A stretch of 59,539 nt of DNA, from assembly GCA_947564735.1 (NCBI GenBank), contig CANOEC010000025.1:1-59539 (forward strand), in the 5' to 3' direction. The stretch comes from an uncultured Lachnospiraceae bacterium (GTDB taxonomy: Bacteria; Bacillota; Clostridia; Lachnospirales; Lachnospiraceae). The position numbers and the translations under genes were made by a program. The notes beneath the pieces were generated by a model, which made no database searches, was not told the DNA's origin, and saw only the letters and a program-made list of their open reading frames with translations. This document shows, piece after piece, positions 16,566 through 25,668 of the stretch; positions within the stretch are counted from its first letter, which is position 1; each line of letters begins with the position of its first letter.

Positions 16566-19070
16566 ATGGATAAGGAATTAAATACAAAAAAGAATGGTAA
16601 TCAGGCGATGTTGAAGATATGCGGGTTTATTGTGGATAAGAGAAATCTCTTTTTCCTCATCTTCGGTCTCCTGATTATTTTTTCTGCCATATCGAGAAAC
16701 TGGGTCGCGGTGGAAAACTCCATGGCACATTATCTGCCGGGGACGACGGAGACGAAGCAGGGGCTTGACTTGATGGCGGAGGAGTTTATTACATACGGGA
16801 CATGCAGCGTCATGGTTGCCAATGTGTCCTATGAACAGGCGGAACGTATTGATGAGCAGTTAGAGGAAGCGGCAGGCGTTTTTTCCGTGGATTTTGATGA
16901 TACGGAGGAACACTACACGAACGGTTCCGCTTATTACAATATTACATTTGACTATGATGAAAATGACGATGCATGTCTGACTGCATTGGACGGTGTGAAG
17001 GAGCTGTTGGAGGGCAGCGATTATTATCTGACGACTGCGCTCGGAGATACGCAGTCGGAGTTAATTGGGCAGGAGATGAACACGATTACGGTGCTTGTGG
17101 CAATTATCGTGGTATCGGTGCTTTTGCTGACGACGCAGGCATATGCGGAAATCCCTGTGCTGCTGATTACATTCCTGTCGGCGGCGATTCTGAATATGGG
17201 AACCAATTTCCTGCTTGGAACGATATCTTTTGTATCCGATTCGGTCACGATTGTGCTGCAGCTTGCATTATCCGTAGATTATGCGGTCATTCTTTTAAAC
17301 AGATATAAGGAAGAACATGTGGCGCTTGAAGCAAGAGAAGCGATTATTGTGGCGCTGAGTAAGGCAATACCAGAGATTGCGGGCAGTTCCCTGACGACCA
17401 TCGGCGGTCTGATTGCGATGACATTTATGCAGTATAAGATGGGACCCGATATGGGTGTTGTACTGATTAAGGCGATTCTTTTAAGTTTGTGCGCGGTGTT
17501 CCTGCTGATGCCGGGCGTCATTATGCTGTTTTCCAATCTGATGGAAAAGACGAAGCACAAAAACTTTATTCCGGACATTCCGATTGTGGGCAAGTTTGCT
17601 TATGTGTCCCGATATGTTGTGGCTCCGCTTTTTATTCTTGTGATTATGGTGGCATATAAGGTTTCCGGAAGCTGTCCGTATGTGTTCGGTTACAGTACGG
17701 TGACGCCGCCGCTGCAGAACAGCGTACAGAAGGCAGAAGAGATGCAGGAGACGAACTTCGGTGAATCCAACATGGTAGCGTTGATTGTGCCGGCGGGGAA
17801 CTATGACAAAGAGAAAGCGCTGCTGCGTGATTTGGAGGCATGTCCGGAAGTGGATTATACGATGGGACTTGCCAATATTGAGGCGATGGACGGTTATCAT
17901 CTGACAGATAAATTGACGCCCAGACAGTTTTCGGAATTGATTGATTTGGATTATGAGGTAGCGGAACTGATTTATGCGGCGTATGCGGTCAACGATGAGG
18001 ATTACGCGAAGGTGGTTAACGGTTTATCCGAATATCAGGTGCCGCTGATAGAAATGTTTATGTTTGTCTATGACGAGGTAGAAGAAGGCTATGTCACGCT
18101 TGAAGACGATCTGCAGGAAACGCTGGATGATGCATACAAGCAGATGAACTTTGGAAAGAATCAGCTTCAAGGAGAGAATTACAGCCGCATGCTTGTGTAT
18201 CTGACGCTGCCGGAGGAGAGTGAGGAGACATTTGCATTCATTGATAAGATGCATGAGATTGCCGGAAAGTACTATGACGGGACAGTCCTTGTGTGCGGCG
18301 AGTCGGTGAGTCAGTATGATTTGCAGAAAACTTTTTCCAGAGACAATATTGTGGTCAACGTCGTGTCTATACTGGTGGTACTCGTGGTACTGCTCTTTAC
18401 CTTTAAGTCGGCGGGTATGCCGGTGCTTCTGATTCTGGTTATCCAAGGAAGTATCTGGATTAATTTCTCCGTGCCGGCATTGCAGCATGACAACTTGTTC
18501 TTCATGGGCTATCTGATTGTCAGCTCTATTCAAATGGGTGCGAATATCGACTATGCAATTGTCATTGCCAGCCGGTATACGGAACTTCGTAAGGAAATGG
18601 GAAGAAGACAGTCTATCATTGATACCATGAATCAGTCCTTCCCGACGATAGTCACCTCGGGAACCATGCTTGCGATATCCGGTATTCTGATTGGTCAGAT
18701 GACTTCTGACGTGGCAATATTCGGTATCGGTAAATGTCTGGGACGGGGAACATTGATTTCTATCTTCATAACGATGTTTGTATTGCCCCAAATTCTGCTT
18801 GTGGGCGACACGATTATCGAGAAGACCGCCTTTGTTATGAATATGCCTATCAGGACGAAGAATGTGACGGGTCTGATGAAGGTGGACGGTCTGGTACGAG
18901 GCAGGATTGACGGTACGGTGACAGGTACGATGAATGCAATTATCAGAGGTAACGTGAGCGCATATGTGGAAGCCGGAGACGTGACGGAATTAACTGAAGA
19001 AGAATATAAGGAACTGTCTGAAACGGTAAAAGAGGAACTAAGCAGCAGGGAGGTGAAAGAACATGCATAA
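16566..19070 (+). CDS. MMPL/RND-family membrane exporter
   Basis: An 834-residue protein with two MMPL repeats. TM1 (NLFFLIFGLLIIFSAIS) is followed by a large extracellular loop (about 40-175), then a five-helix block with FVSDSVTIVLQLALSVDYAVILLNRYKEE and SSLTTIGGLIAMTFM, where the SVDYA aspartate is the family proton-relay motif. The second repeat has IQMGANIDYAIVIASRYTE. Family members export lipids, surfactants or hydrophobic compounds using the proton gradient. ATG 16566 follows AGGAGG, and the promoter lies just upstream. It overlaps the GLUG-protein gene by 8 bp, so both are made together and probably form one complex. Confidence 0.9.
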   Translation: MDKELNTKKNGNQAMLKICGFIVDKRNLFFLIFGLLIIFSAISRNWVAVENSMAHYLPGTTETKQGLDLMAEEFITYGTCSVMVANVSYEQAERIDEQLEEAAGVFSVDFDDTEEHYTNGSAYYNITFDYDENDDACLTALDGVKELLEGSDYYLTTALGDTQSELIGQEMNTITVLVAIIVVSVLLLTTQAYAEIPVLLITFLSAAILNMGTNFLLGTISFVSDSVTIVLQLALSVDYAVILLNRYKEEHVALEAREAIIVALSKAIPEIAGSSLTTIGGLIAMTFMQYKMGPDMGVVLIKAILLSLCAVFLLMPGVIMLFSNLMEKTKHKNFIPDIPIVGKFAYVSRYVVAPLFILVIMVAYKVSGSCPYVFGYSTVTPPLQNSVQKAEEMQETNFGESNMVALIVPAGNYDKEKALLRDLEACPEVDYTMGLANIEAMDGYHLTDKLTPRQFSELIDLDYEVAELIYAAYAVNDEDYAKVVNGLSEYQVPLIEMFMFVYDEVEEGYVTLEDDLQETLDDAYKQMNFGKNQLQGENYSRMLVYLTLPEESEETFAFIDKMHEIAGKYYDGTVLVCGESVSQYDLQKTFSRDNIVVNVVSILVVLVVLLFTFKSAGMPVLLILVIQGSIWINFSVPALQHDNLFFMGYLIVSSIQMGANIDYAIVIASRYTELRKEMGRRQSIIDTMNQSFPTIVTSGTMLAISGILIGQMTSDVAIFGIGKCLGRGTLISIFITMFVLPQILLVGDTIIEKTAFVMNMPIRTKNVTGLMKVDGLVRGRIDGTVTGTMNAIIRGNVSAYVEAGDVTELTEEEYKELSETVKEELSSREVKEHA

Positions 19071-22000
19071 GAAAAGGATGCTTTCCCTTCTGCTGGTAGG
19101 TCTTCTTGCAGTGATGCCTGTTATGAATGTACTGGCGGAAGAAACGACAAAAAATGGTGACACTGCGGGACCGACAGAAAAGGAAAATATATCGGATGAA
19201 AATACCGGTGAGGACGGAGAAATCATCAGCGTGGAGGACGCCAATGATACGCTGGATACTTATAACGATGAAGAAACCGAATGGGAAGAATTGTACATAC
19301 ATTCCGTAGATGATTTGGACAAATTTTCCCGGGACTGCAGACTGGATACATGGTCCCAGAATAAAAAAGTCTATCTGGCGCAGGACTTGAATCTTGCAGG
19401 CAGTGATTTTGTGTCCATACCTACTTTCGGAGGATATTTTGACGGACAGGGACATACAGTGAGTGGGTTATCAATTAAAGACTCTGTATCCTATACAGGC
19501 ATGTTCTGCTATACACAGAAGTCGGCGGTGATTGCGAACCTTAATGTGACGGGCGCTGTGCGTCCCGGCGGCGACCGGATGGTAGTCGGCGGCATTGTGG
19601 GAGATAACAGCGGTATTATTATCCACTGTAGTTTTGACGGAACCGTGGAGGGAACGGACTATGTCGGCGGCGTGACGGGATTCAATGAACAATGCGGCAT
19701 TATTATGGATTGTACAAATAGTGGAAAAGTGATAGGAACGCATTACACGGGCGGTATTGCCGGAGAAAATACCGGGAATATTGTAGGCTGTGTCAATGAA
19801 GCGGAAATCAACACCTCCAATGAAGATAAACCGGTGTCGCTGGATGATATCAATATTGCGCAGTATGTCGGACTGATAGATACAGTTGAGGGAAACGAAG
19901 AATCAGAGAAAGAAGCGGCTGTCATTAACAATACGATTGATTCGGGCGGCATTGCCGGATTGTCTACGGGCATCATACAATACTGCAATAACAGCGGCAA
20001 GGTTGGTTATGAGCATGTGGGATATAATACCGGCGGTATCGTGGGACGCCAGTCGGGATATGTGTACGCGTGTGAAAACACGGGAACAGTCTATGGGCGT
20101 AAAGATGTGGGCGGTATTGCCGGACAGACGGAGCCCTATATTGCGGTTGACTTATCCGCAGATATTGCATACCAGCTTACGGAAAATATTGATAAGATGC
20201 ACGATTTGACAGGGCGGATGCTGGAAGATGCAGGAAATGAATCTGACACGTTATCTGCAAGACTGACAGTGGTGCAGGATTTTGTGGATAAGGCATTGGA
20301 GGATACGTCTTTTCTGGCTGACAGGACGGTTGGATGGACGGACGAGATGATTGGTTCCGTCAATGAGGCCGTGAACCGTCTGGATTATGTGATGGATGAG
20401 ACGGCAAAGGATAACGGCGTGCTCGACCAGACCAAAAACGCTGCAGGCAACGTGAAAGATGCAGCCGGAAAACTGGGAGATACGGTGGATTCTCTGGATA
20501 TTTATCAGTATATGTCCCAAGAACAGCGGGACATGTACAATACTGCCAAGGCAAATATGGAGAGTGCGACGAAAAAGTATTCAGAGGATTATGCGAAGGC
20601 GGTTGAGGCGCAGAATCAATATTGGATAGCCCATTATGCATTTAAGGAATCGGAGTTTGCTGACGGCAGTCCGAATGAAATGGACTTAAAACCAATCCGA
20701 AACGGCGTAGTGGATACTTCATGGGATGGCACTGCAGATGAAAGCTCAAAGCCGTGGGAGTCATATATTGATTGTGACGGCTGGGTACATCATTCTGACG
20801 CGGACGGGGATAGTGAATTTCCGCAGCCAAGCGGTACGCCACAAGGTGATTTGGATCAGAGTCTGCTTAGTAAAGTGGCGGAAGAGATGTATAACCAGTC
20901 GGGCAATGTGGCTGATAATGCGTCTGATTATGCCAGAGATGAGTATAGCAAGGTAAATGTAGGAAGTCTTGGCTATGAGACAGATATGCGTAATTATCTG
21001 GAAACCATGGCGAATATTGTTATGGATGTGCAGGGTGAGATGTCGAAGGAGGCGGCGGAACAGTTAAGCGGGGCGGTCGGATACGTCAGAGATGCCTCCG
21101 ACAATCTTGAGTCTGCGGGGAGTCAGGCAAAAAGTATTTTCGATACCTTGAATGGAATGCCGGATATTGCGATGCCACAGCTTGGCGATGAGTATCGCTC
21201 CACGACGAACAGCCTGACGGCTAATCTGCAGGGATTATCGGAAAATATGGGGTATCTGAATGGAGAAATGGCTTCCACTAATGATGTGCTGATAGATGAT
21301 TTGGAAGATATCAATGACCAGTTCAGTACGATTATGAGATTATATACGGATGCCATTGACGGTGTTCTGGATATGGATTACACGAAGACCTATGAGGATA
21401 CTTCACAGGAGGACGCCGAGACAAGCACAGATGCTACGATTGCCGATTGCAGGAATAACGGAACGATACAGGGAGATATCAATGTTTCCGGTGTTGTCGG
21501 AACGATGGCGATTGAGTATGACTTTGACTTGGAAGGCGATGTAACCGGCATTGAAGATGCCAGAATGAATTCCACGTTTTTGACCAAGTGTGTGCTTCGG
21601 GGTAATATGAATCTGGGAAAAGTGACGGCACAAAAGAGCTGTGCCGGAGGTATCTCCGGATTACAGGAGATGGGAACCATTCTGCGCTGTGAGAATTACG
21701 GCAGAATTACCAGCAGCGCCGGAAATTATGTTGGCGGTGTGGCGGGGCAGTCGCTGTCCAATATCGTGGGCAGTTATGCGAAATGTACCTTGTCGGGAGA
21801 AGAGTATGTGGCAGGTATAGCAGGTTCCGGTTCCGGAATACAGGAATGCTGCGCGATTGTGCGCATACAGGATGCATCTGCTTTTTCGGGGGCGATAGCC
21901 GGTGATGTGGACGGAAGTAAGGAGATTAAGGGAAATTATTTCGTATCCGAGGAAATCGCGGGAATCGACCGTATCAGTTATAGTGGAAAGGCAGAGCCTA

Positions 22001-22803
22001 TCAGCTACAAAGAGATGTTGAATCTGGAGGGGATTCCAAATAAGTTCCGTATGATGACCATTTCCTTCTACGCTGATGATACGGAAGTCAAAACGGTACA
22101 GTGTCCGTATGGTGGAAGCGTACCGATGGAATTGTATCCGGAGATTCCGGCAAAGGAAGGGTTTTATGCGGATTGGGACATCAAAGATTTAAGCAGCGTA
22201 TTGTATGATGAGGACGTCACGGTAGAATATGTGCGTTATTTGACGACGCTTGCGTCAAAGCAGACACGCCCGAATGGACAGTCGGCAATTCTTGTTGACG
22301 GTTTGTTCAAACAGGAAGATGTATTAAGTGCTGAAGGAGGCGTTTCCGACAATGTTTCTGCCGGTGATGCTTCCGTAACAGGAACAACCAGCACGGAGAC
22401 GGGAACAAGTGATACTAATGACAACGCTGATGTGGAAATTTCCCCCGACAATCCGACGGAGCACTGGACGGTAGAGATTCCGGAGGACGGAAATACCAGT
22501 CACCAGATACGTTATCAGGCGCCGGAAGGGCAGACCGAGGACATTGAGATCTATGTGAAGAAAGATGGCGCATGGGTGCAGGCGGATACGGAACTGATGG
22601 GTATTTATCATCTGTTTACGGTGGAAGGAAACGAAGTGGATATAGCCGTCTGCATTCACGAGAAAGATATTTCGGAGTATCTGATTTATATCATTCCGGC
22701 AGTAGTGGTTGTGCTGGTGGTGGTCATTCTGTTGCTTAGGAAGCGCAGGAAGAAACGGAGGACGAAGAAGGAAGCAGAGGCGACGGAGGAAAAACAAGAA
22801 TAA
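19063..22803 (+). CDS. Large GLUG-repeat, coiled-coil membrane-anchored surface protein
   Basis: A 1246-residue protein. A signal peptide (KKRMLSLLLVGLLAVMPVMNVLA) is followed by an acidic linker and GLUG-type repeats (GGIVGDNSGIIIHCS, GGVTGFNEQCGIIMDCTN, GGIAGENTGNIVGCVN and others, about 175-360). A long helical region (about 365-790) has coiled-coil character, and a second GLUG set (about 800-970) follows. A Ser/Thr-rich stretch and a small beta domain lead to one C-terminal TM (YLIYIIPAVVVVLVVVILLL) and a basic cytoplasmic tail. No LPXTG motif. The start overlaps the MMPL stop by 8 bp behind GGGAGGTG, implying translational coupling. It may be an extracellular adaptor for the exporter; that role is inferred. 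Confidence 0.85.
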   Translation: MHKKRMLSLLLVGLLAVMPVMNVLAEETTKNGDTAGPTEKENISDENTGEDGEIISVEDANDTLDTYNDEETEWEELYIHSVDDLDKFSRDCRLDTWSQNKKVYLAQDLNLAGSDFVSIPTFGGYFDGQGHTVSGLSIKDSVSYTGMFCYTQKSAVIANLNVTGAVRPGGDRMVVGGIVGDNSGIIIHCSFDGTVEGTDYVGGVTGFNEQCGIIMDCTNSGKVIGTHYTGGIAGENTGNIVGCVNEAEINTSNEDKPVSLDDINIAQYVGLIDTVEGNEESEKEAAVINNTIDSGGIAGLSTGIIQYCNNSGKVGYEHVGYNTGGIVGRQSGYVYACENTGTVYGRKDVGGIAGQTEPYIAVDLSADIAYQLTENIDKMHDLTGRMLEDAGNESDTLSARLTVVQDFVDKALEDTSFLADRTVGWTDEMIGSVNEAVNRLDYVMDETAKDNGVLDQTKNAAGNVKDAAGKLGDTVDSLDIYQYMSQEQRDMYNTAKANMESATKKYSEDYAKAVEAQNQYWIAHYAFKESEFADGSPNEMDLKPIRNGVVDTSWDGTADESSKPWESYIDCDGWVHHSDADGDSEFPQPSGTPQGDLDQSLLSKVAEEMYNQSGNVADNASDYARDEYSKVNVGSLGYETDMRNYLETMANIVMDVQGEMSKEAAEQLSGAVGYVRDASDNLESAGSQAKSIFDTLNGMPDIAMPQLGDEYRSTTNSLTANLQGLSENMGYLNGEMASTNDVLIDDLEDINDQFSTIMRLYTDAIDGVLDMDYTKTYEDTSQEDAETSTDATIADCRNNGTIQGDINVSGVVGTMAIEYDFDLEGDVTGIEDARMNSTFLTKCVLRGNMNLGKVTAQKSCAGGISGLQEMGTILRCENYGRITSSAGNYVGGVAGQSLSNIVGSYAKCTLSGEEYVAGIAGSGSGIQECCAIVRIQDASAFSGAIAGDVDGSKEIKGNYFVSEEIAGIDRISYSGKAEPISYKEMLNLEGIPNKFRMMTISFYADDTEVKTVQCPYGGSVPMELYPEIPAKEGFYADWDIKDLSSVLYDEDVTVEYVRYLTTLASKQTRPNGQSAILVDGLFKQEDVLSAEGGVSDNVSAGDASVTGTTSTETGTSDTNDNADVEISPDNPTEHWTVEIPEDGNTSHQIRYQAPEGQTEDIEIYVKKDGAWVQADTELMGIYHLFTVEGNEVDIAVCIHEKDISEYLIYIIPAVVVVLVVVILLLRKRRKKRRTKKEAEATEEKQE

Positions 22804-22813
22804 GAACAAGTAG

Positions 22814-22853
22814 AAATGCCTATCCTGTCTGAAACACAGGATGGGCATTTTTT
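22814..22853 (+). terminator. Intrinsic terminator of the MMPL-GLUG operon
   Basis: AAATGCCTATCCTGT and ACAGGATGGGCATTT form a long stem (one G-T pair) directly followed by TTT. Confidence 0.85.
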
Positions 22854-22919
22854 GTAAAGAATGTGAAGTTAAAATATTGAGGTTGATATTGTTCTGGTAA
22901 TTGTGGGAAATTTTAGGGT

Positions 22920-22948
22920 TTGAAGTTTGCATCCGAATATGTTATATT
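22920..22948 (+). promoter_or_regulatory. Promoter of the candidate antitoxin RNA
   Basis: TTGAAG (22920-22925), 17-nt spacer, TATATT (22943-22948). Transcription would begin near 22954 and end at the hairpin 22997-23039. Confidence 0.6.
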
Positions 22949-22953
22949 AAAAG

Positions 22954-23039
22954 AAAGCAACCGCCCACAAGGTGGGTTGACAAATATGTTAGATAGAAAA
23001 ATCCACCCGTCTACTCGCCAAAAGTTTCGGGTGGTTTTT
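22954..23039 (+). ncRNA. Candidate antitoxin RNA of a type I toxin-antitoxin locus
   Basis: A short transcript is predicted between the promoter at 22920-22948 and a bidirectional terminator: CCACCCG (23003-23009) pairs with CGGGTGG (23028-23034), flanked by A-run and T-run so it works on both strands. The 5' part has a hairpin CCCAC/GTGGG. Its start, AAAAGAAAGCAACCG, resembles the start of the opposing toxin transcript (AAAAGAAAGTAATCG), and AAGGTGGGTTGAC resembles AGGGTGGGCTGAC there. Convergent RNAs sharing one terminator recall the enterococcal par (Fst) system. No protein of its own is supported. Confidence 0.6.
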
Positions 23040-23056
23040 CTATGTAGGGCTGCTTA

Positions 23057-23146
23057 CTACTTACAAAATGTAAATATGAATGTAAGCAACGCCAAAAGGA
23101 ACATGCCAAAATACATCACGTCCTTAAAATCAAAATGATTTTTCAT
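23057..23146 (-). CDS. Small hydrophobic toxin-like peptide (Fst/holin-like type I toxin candidate)
   Basis: A 29-residue peptide: short polar start (MKNHFDFKDV), one membrane helix (MYFGMFLLALLTFIFTF) and a C-terminal Cys-Lys. GGAGGTGATGCCT gives a near-ideal ribosome site before the ATG at 23146. It has its own promoter (23213-23241) and a 5' leader of about 60 nt. The gene is convergent with a short RNA and both share a bidirectional terminator, the layout of type I systems in which the peptide disrupts the membrane and the RNA blocks its production. Family assignment is by shape and context, not by close recall. Confidence 0.65.
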   Translation of the reverse strand: MKNHFDFKDVMYFGMFLLALLTFIFTFCK

Positions 23147-23212
23147 AGGCATCACCTCCATCTTTAGAATGAAGGTCAGCCCACCCTGCAACACGATTAC
23201 TTTCTTTTGGCT

Positions 23213-23241
23213 ATAATAGCATATGGATAGTTGTGTTGCAA
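23213..23241 (-). promoter_or_regulatory. Promoter of the small toxin-like peptide
   Basis: On the minus strand TTGCAA (23236-23241), exact 17-nt spacer and TATTAT (23213-23218). Confidence 0.7.
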
Positions 23242-23307
23242 CTTCAATTTGAACTGGAGAAAGAAACAAGCGAAAAAAGGACTACTCAGCTATTTGTTTG
23301 GAGCGTA

Positions 23308-25512
23308 TTAAAATATATCCATCACAAACAAATACCCAATCATCGCCAGCAGTCCGATGCAGAACAGCAAAAGTCCGAAGGACATGCTGCGTGCAATCAT
23401 CGTGCGGTTTTCAGACCACTCTTCATGAATCATTGCAAATTTGTGGTCGTAGTCTACTGATACAGGATGCCTTCTGCGGAATGTCCGGTTGCCGATGCGG
23501 TTGAAGAATCCGGCGATGCAGGCAAACATATGGGTAAGCGGCGTTCCTTCCGGTAACTCATGCGGCAGCTTGCTATCTTTGTATAATGTCTTTCTGAAAA
23601 GGACAACGATGGAGTCAACCAAGCTGTCCAGCACACGACAGAGGACACCGAATACAAAGGGAAGAATCTTAAGCAAAACAGGACGGTAAATAAGGTTTTC
23701 CAAATCCAGATATTTATGCCAGCGGTTCACATACATCTTTGTGCGGCGGGTAATAAACGCTGATGAGCCGGCAACGGAAATCTGCTTGATCTCGTGGGTA
23801 TCCGCGGCATTGCCGGGGATGGGGCGCATCATCCATAATCTGACGACGATAAGGTAGACAAGCGCGCCGATGATAAGTGAGACAGCCGCTCCTTTTAGGT
23901 TCGTCAGAGAAAAATAGGCGATGGAAAAGGACTCTGCCGCTGCTTGATTCTGTGTCAGCAATAGTTCCTGTCCTGCGTCTGCCAGCCCGTCCATTACGAT
24001 ATGAGGGAAAAAACCCATAACCGGCAGCAGTACAGCGCTTATGGTCAGCGCAAAAGCGCTGGCTTTATTCATATACCTGCCATGTAAACCGTCGTAAGCT
24101 GTCTGCACGCTTGCGTCGGTATTTTTTTCAATAAAAACTGCCACATACAGCTTCGTCATATAAGCAACGGTCAGTCCGCCACTGATTAAGAATGCCCATT
24201 CGATAACATGAGGCATATTTGTGGAGAACATGCTGTAAGTAAGCCCTTCGTTGACAAGTTCCGTATATTCCACGATACTTTCGTGTATCAGCGTCTTGCT
24301 GATATACCCGTTCCAGAGCGGCACGCCGCCGATGCCCAGTGCACCCATCAGGAAGATAAAATTTAACAGCGGTTTTTTGCGACCAAAGCCGCGGATGTCA
24401 TTCAAATCCAGTTTGTGGACATTCATAAAGACTACACCTGCCGCCATGAAGAGCGCAAGCTTTATCAGGGAATGATTTACCATATGAAGCATACTGCCGC
24501 GTACTGCAAGAAGGTTTTCTGTGCCGAGAAGCCCGGACATACCGACGCCCACCAGAATAAAGCCAATCTGGGAGACTGAGGAGCAGGCGAGGGTTCTCTT
24601 TAGGTCGATTGAAAAAAGCGCAAGCACCGCACCGATTACCATAGTGCATACGCCGAGCAGCAAAATCAGACTTCCCCATGCATTGACACCTAAGAAAATA
24701 TATGCGGTCAGAATTAAAATACCGTACATGCCGGCTTTGGTCAGAATACCGGACAACAGCGCCGAAGCCGGTGCAGGCGCAACCGGGTGTGCCTTCGGGA
24801 GCCAGATATGCAGCGGGAAGGCGCCGGCTTTTGCGCCGAAGCCAAACAGCATACAAAGCCCAGCAATCCAAAGCTGCGCAGGAGTCGTGGACAGGGAACT
24901 GAGCAGCCCGCAATTGTGATACGCGTATATAAGGTCGTCAAAGAATAAAGTGCCGGTCACATCGTACAGTAAGAAGATGCCCATCAGCATCACCAGACCG
25001 CCGATAACCGCAACGGCAAGGTAAGTTGCAGCGGCACGCAGAGAATCCTTCTTTTCGTCATGCGCCACCCACATATAGGAGGTGAAGGACATGATTTCAA
25101 AGAAGATAAAGGTAGTATAGAAATCTGCGGAAAGAAATACGCCTTCCGTTGCACCGAGCGTTAGCAGCAGGAAGAAATAATATCTGTTTCTGTTGTGATA
25201 ATGGCTTAAATATTCTTTGGTAAAAAGAGTGCTCATAAACCACATAAACGCTGCAATCGTACCATACATTGCGCGGAAGCCGCCCAATGTAAAGTGAAGT
25301 CCCATACCACAGATATAAGGAATTTCAACGAGGATATTCTGCGTTCCCTGCGTCAGCGTCTGTATCAACAGATACAGGCAAAGCGCAAAAGTGATTCCGG
25401 TTATGATATCCGCAAAATAGCTGCGCACATCCTTCTGATACCGCCCTATAATATAACCGATAAGCGCCGCCGCCATTGGCAGAAATACAATTGAATATAC
25501 TAGTATGTCCAT
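23308..25512 (-). CDS. NuoL/EchA-like large antiporter-type subunit
   Basis: A 734-residue membrane protein of the proton-conducting transporter family. The core carries the conserved TM5 glutamate (TFIFFEIMSFTSYMW) and the TM7 lysine region (FGFGAKAGAFPLHIWLPKAHPVAPAPASALLSG), then SIDLKRTLACSSVSQIG and a His-containing TM12 region (MLHMVNHSLIKLALFMAAG). A long C-terminal extension (about 570-734) has a further TM near the end, as in NuoL/EchA/HyfB proteins. It is the last gene of a ten-gene operon and is separated from the others by a 61-bp tandem hairpin repeat. Likely role: cation or proton translocation within an Mrp/Mbh-like complex. Confidence 0.87.
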   Translation of the reverse strand: MDILVYSIVFLPMAAALIGYIIGRYQKDVRSYFADIITGITFALCLYLLIQTLTQGTQNILVEIPYICGMGLHFTLGGFRAMYGTIAAFMWFMSTLFTKEYLSHYHNRNRYYFFLLLTLGATEGVFLSADFYTTFIFFEIMSFTSYMWVAHDEKKDSLRAAATYLAVAVIGGLVMLMGIFLLYDVTGTLFFDDLIYAYHNCGLLSSLSTTPAQLWIAGLCMLFGFGAKAGAFPLHIWLPKAHPVAPAPASALLSGILTKAGMYGILILTAYIFLGVNAWGSLILLLGVCTMVIGAVLALFSIDLKRTLACSSVSQIGFILVGVGMSGLLGTENLLAVRGSMLHMVNHSLIKLALFMAAGVVFMNVHKLDLNDIRGFGRKKPLLNFIFLMGALGIGGVPLWNGYISKTLIHESIVEYTELVNEGLTYSMFSTNMPHVIEWAFLISGGLTVAYMTKLYVAVFIEKNTDASVQTAYDGLHGRYMNKASAFALTISAVLLPVMGFFPHIVMDGLADAGQELLLTQNQAAAESFSIAYFSLTNLKGAAVSLIIGALVYLIVVRLWMMRPIPGNAADTHEIKQISVAGSSAFITRRTKMYVNRWHKYLDLENLIYRPVLLKILPFVFGVLCRVLDSLVDSIVVLFRKTLYKDSKLPHELPEGTPLTHMFACIAGFFNRIGNRTFRRRHPVSVDYDHKFAMIHEEWSENRTMIARSMSFGLLLFCIGLLAMIGYLFVMDIF

Positions 25513-25550
25513 AATCTAAGCCTCACTTTTTGTTATAAAAAATCATTGCC

Positions 25551-25663
25551 CACACCGAGTTTGCGAAGCAAATCTCGCAAAGTTATTTGCGAAGCAAATT
25601 ACTCATCATTTCACACCGAGTTTGCGAAGCAAATCTCGCAAAGTTATTTGCGAAGCAAATTAC
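25551..25663. repeat. Tandem hairpin repeat, 61-bp period, two units
   Basis: Units start at 25551 and 25612 and both begin CACACCGAGTTTGCGAAGCA. A 26-nt core (25556-25581 and 25617-25642) is the exact reverse complement of the core at 33264-33289. ATTTGCGAAGCAAAT forms a palindromic hairpin in each unit. It fills the gap between two antiporter-subunit genes, so it is transcribed within the operon. Confidence 0.85.
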
Positions 25664-25668
25664 TTTTT

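Noticed and set aside
19063-22803. LPXTG-type cell-wall anchored adhesin
   Set aside because: No sorting signal; the C-terminus is a TM helix with a basic tail and the gene is coupled to an MMPL exporter.
22980-23138. Plus-strand frame MLDRKIHPSTRQKFRVVF through the antitoxin RNA region
   Set aside because: It spans the bidirectional terminator and lies antisense to the toxin peptide; no convincing ribosome site.
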